Below, piece by piece: positions 5,991-6,207 of a DNA stretch of 6,207 bases. The first letter of the stretch is position 1; each line of letters begins with the position of its first letter. The stretch lies in the NCBI GenBank assembly GCA_947486885.1, contig CANKVQ010000034.1, positions 1-6,207 of the forward strand, in the 5' to 3' direction. The notes beneath the pieces were generated by a model. That model saw nothing but the letters and a program-made list of their open reading frames with translations. It ran no database searches and was not told the DNA's origin. The DNA is from a bacterium. GTDB lineage: Bacteria > Babelota > Babeliae > Babelales > JABDEC01. The translations under genes were made by a program, and so were the position numbers.

Positions 5991-6206
5991 TTACAAGTAA
6001 GTTAAGCGTTCTTCCGCTGGCCGGACCCAAGCTGACTCTTGATTAAAGCCATATTCAGGTTTATCAGTAAGTTTAAAATCTTTAATTAATAACTGATAAG
6101 CGGTTTTTGCTAAATCTATCTGCCCTTCACGATTATAAATTTCACCCAAGTAAAATAAAACTAAATCACGGTTATCAGCTTTAGCATTATCAGCTATTTT
6201 TTTTAA
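5991..6206 (-). CDS. C-terminal end of a TPR-repeat protein, truncated by window edge
   Basis: The frame is open on the minus strand from the right edge to a TAA at 5991-5993, giving 71 residues and no start codon within the window. The segment VLFYLGEIYNREGQIDLAK, continuing into TAYQLLIKDF, fits the tetratricopeptide repeat spacing (L-G-x-x-Y, G, A, Y). This is a helical protein-interaction repeat. It is followed by a polar tail ending AEERLTYL. Codon use and composition match the neighbouring minus-strand genes, which supports real coding. It lies 66 bp upstream of gltX in the same direction and may share its transcript. The N-terminal part, and so the function and any signal peptide or membrane anchor, lie outside the window. 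Confidence 0.7.
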   Translation of the reverse strand, partial: LKKIADNAKADNRDLVLFYLGEIYNREGQIDLAKTAYQLLIKDFKLTDKPEYGFNQESAWVRPAEERLTYL

Positions 6207-6207
6207 T

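Overview
This 6.2 kb window is AT-rich, gene-dense bacterial DNA. The organism is probably a host-dependent Gram-negative lineage. The two large surface proteins (signal peptide, cysteine-rich, beta-barrel type with a C-terminal Phe) remind me of the paralogous outer-membrane protein families of Candidatus Dependentiae (TM6/Babeliae). That placement rests on memory of the family style and is only moderately secure. Nothing in the window is a mobile element, CRISPR array, rRNA or tRNA.

Layout: positions 1-3045 (+ strand) hold two tandem paralogous outer-membrane protein genes. The first is cut by the left window edge and is closed by a strong GC-rich terminator at 1039-1070. After an intergenic region of about 310 bp comes the second, complete copy (1312-3045), with its own ribosome binding site, signal peptide and 12 cysteines in the mature protein. 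A hairpin at 3090-3119, with an A-tract on one side and a T-tract on the other, ends both this gene and the convergent minus-strand unit.

The minus-strand unit, read right to left, is: the C-terminal end of a TPR-type protein (5991-6206, cut by the window edge), glutamyl-tRNA synthetase gltX (5924-4509), a FabD-like acyltransferase-fold protein (4435-3440) and an acyl-carrier-protein-like protein (3462-3139). The last two overlap by 23 bp and are probably translationally coupled.

The most interesting point is the FabD-like/ACP-like pair. Both folds are easy to recognise, but the key residues of both have changed. The carrier has Gln61 where acyl carrier proteins have the phosphopantetheine-bearing Ser. 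The acyltransferase has Cys90 in place of the nucleophilic Ser, Leu in place of the His before it, and Tyr in place of the Arg that binds the malonyl carboxylate, while the catalytic His (H204) is kept. Both frames are intact, so this looks like a retained and repurposed pair rather than decaying fatty-acid synthesis genes. gltX is an ordinary housekeeping gene, and the two outer-membrane proteins are likely abundant, disulfide-stabilised surface proteins with conserved strands and variable loops.
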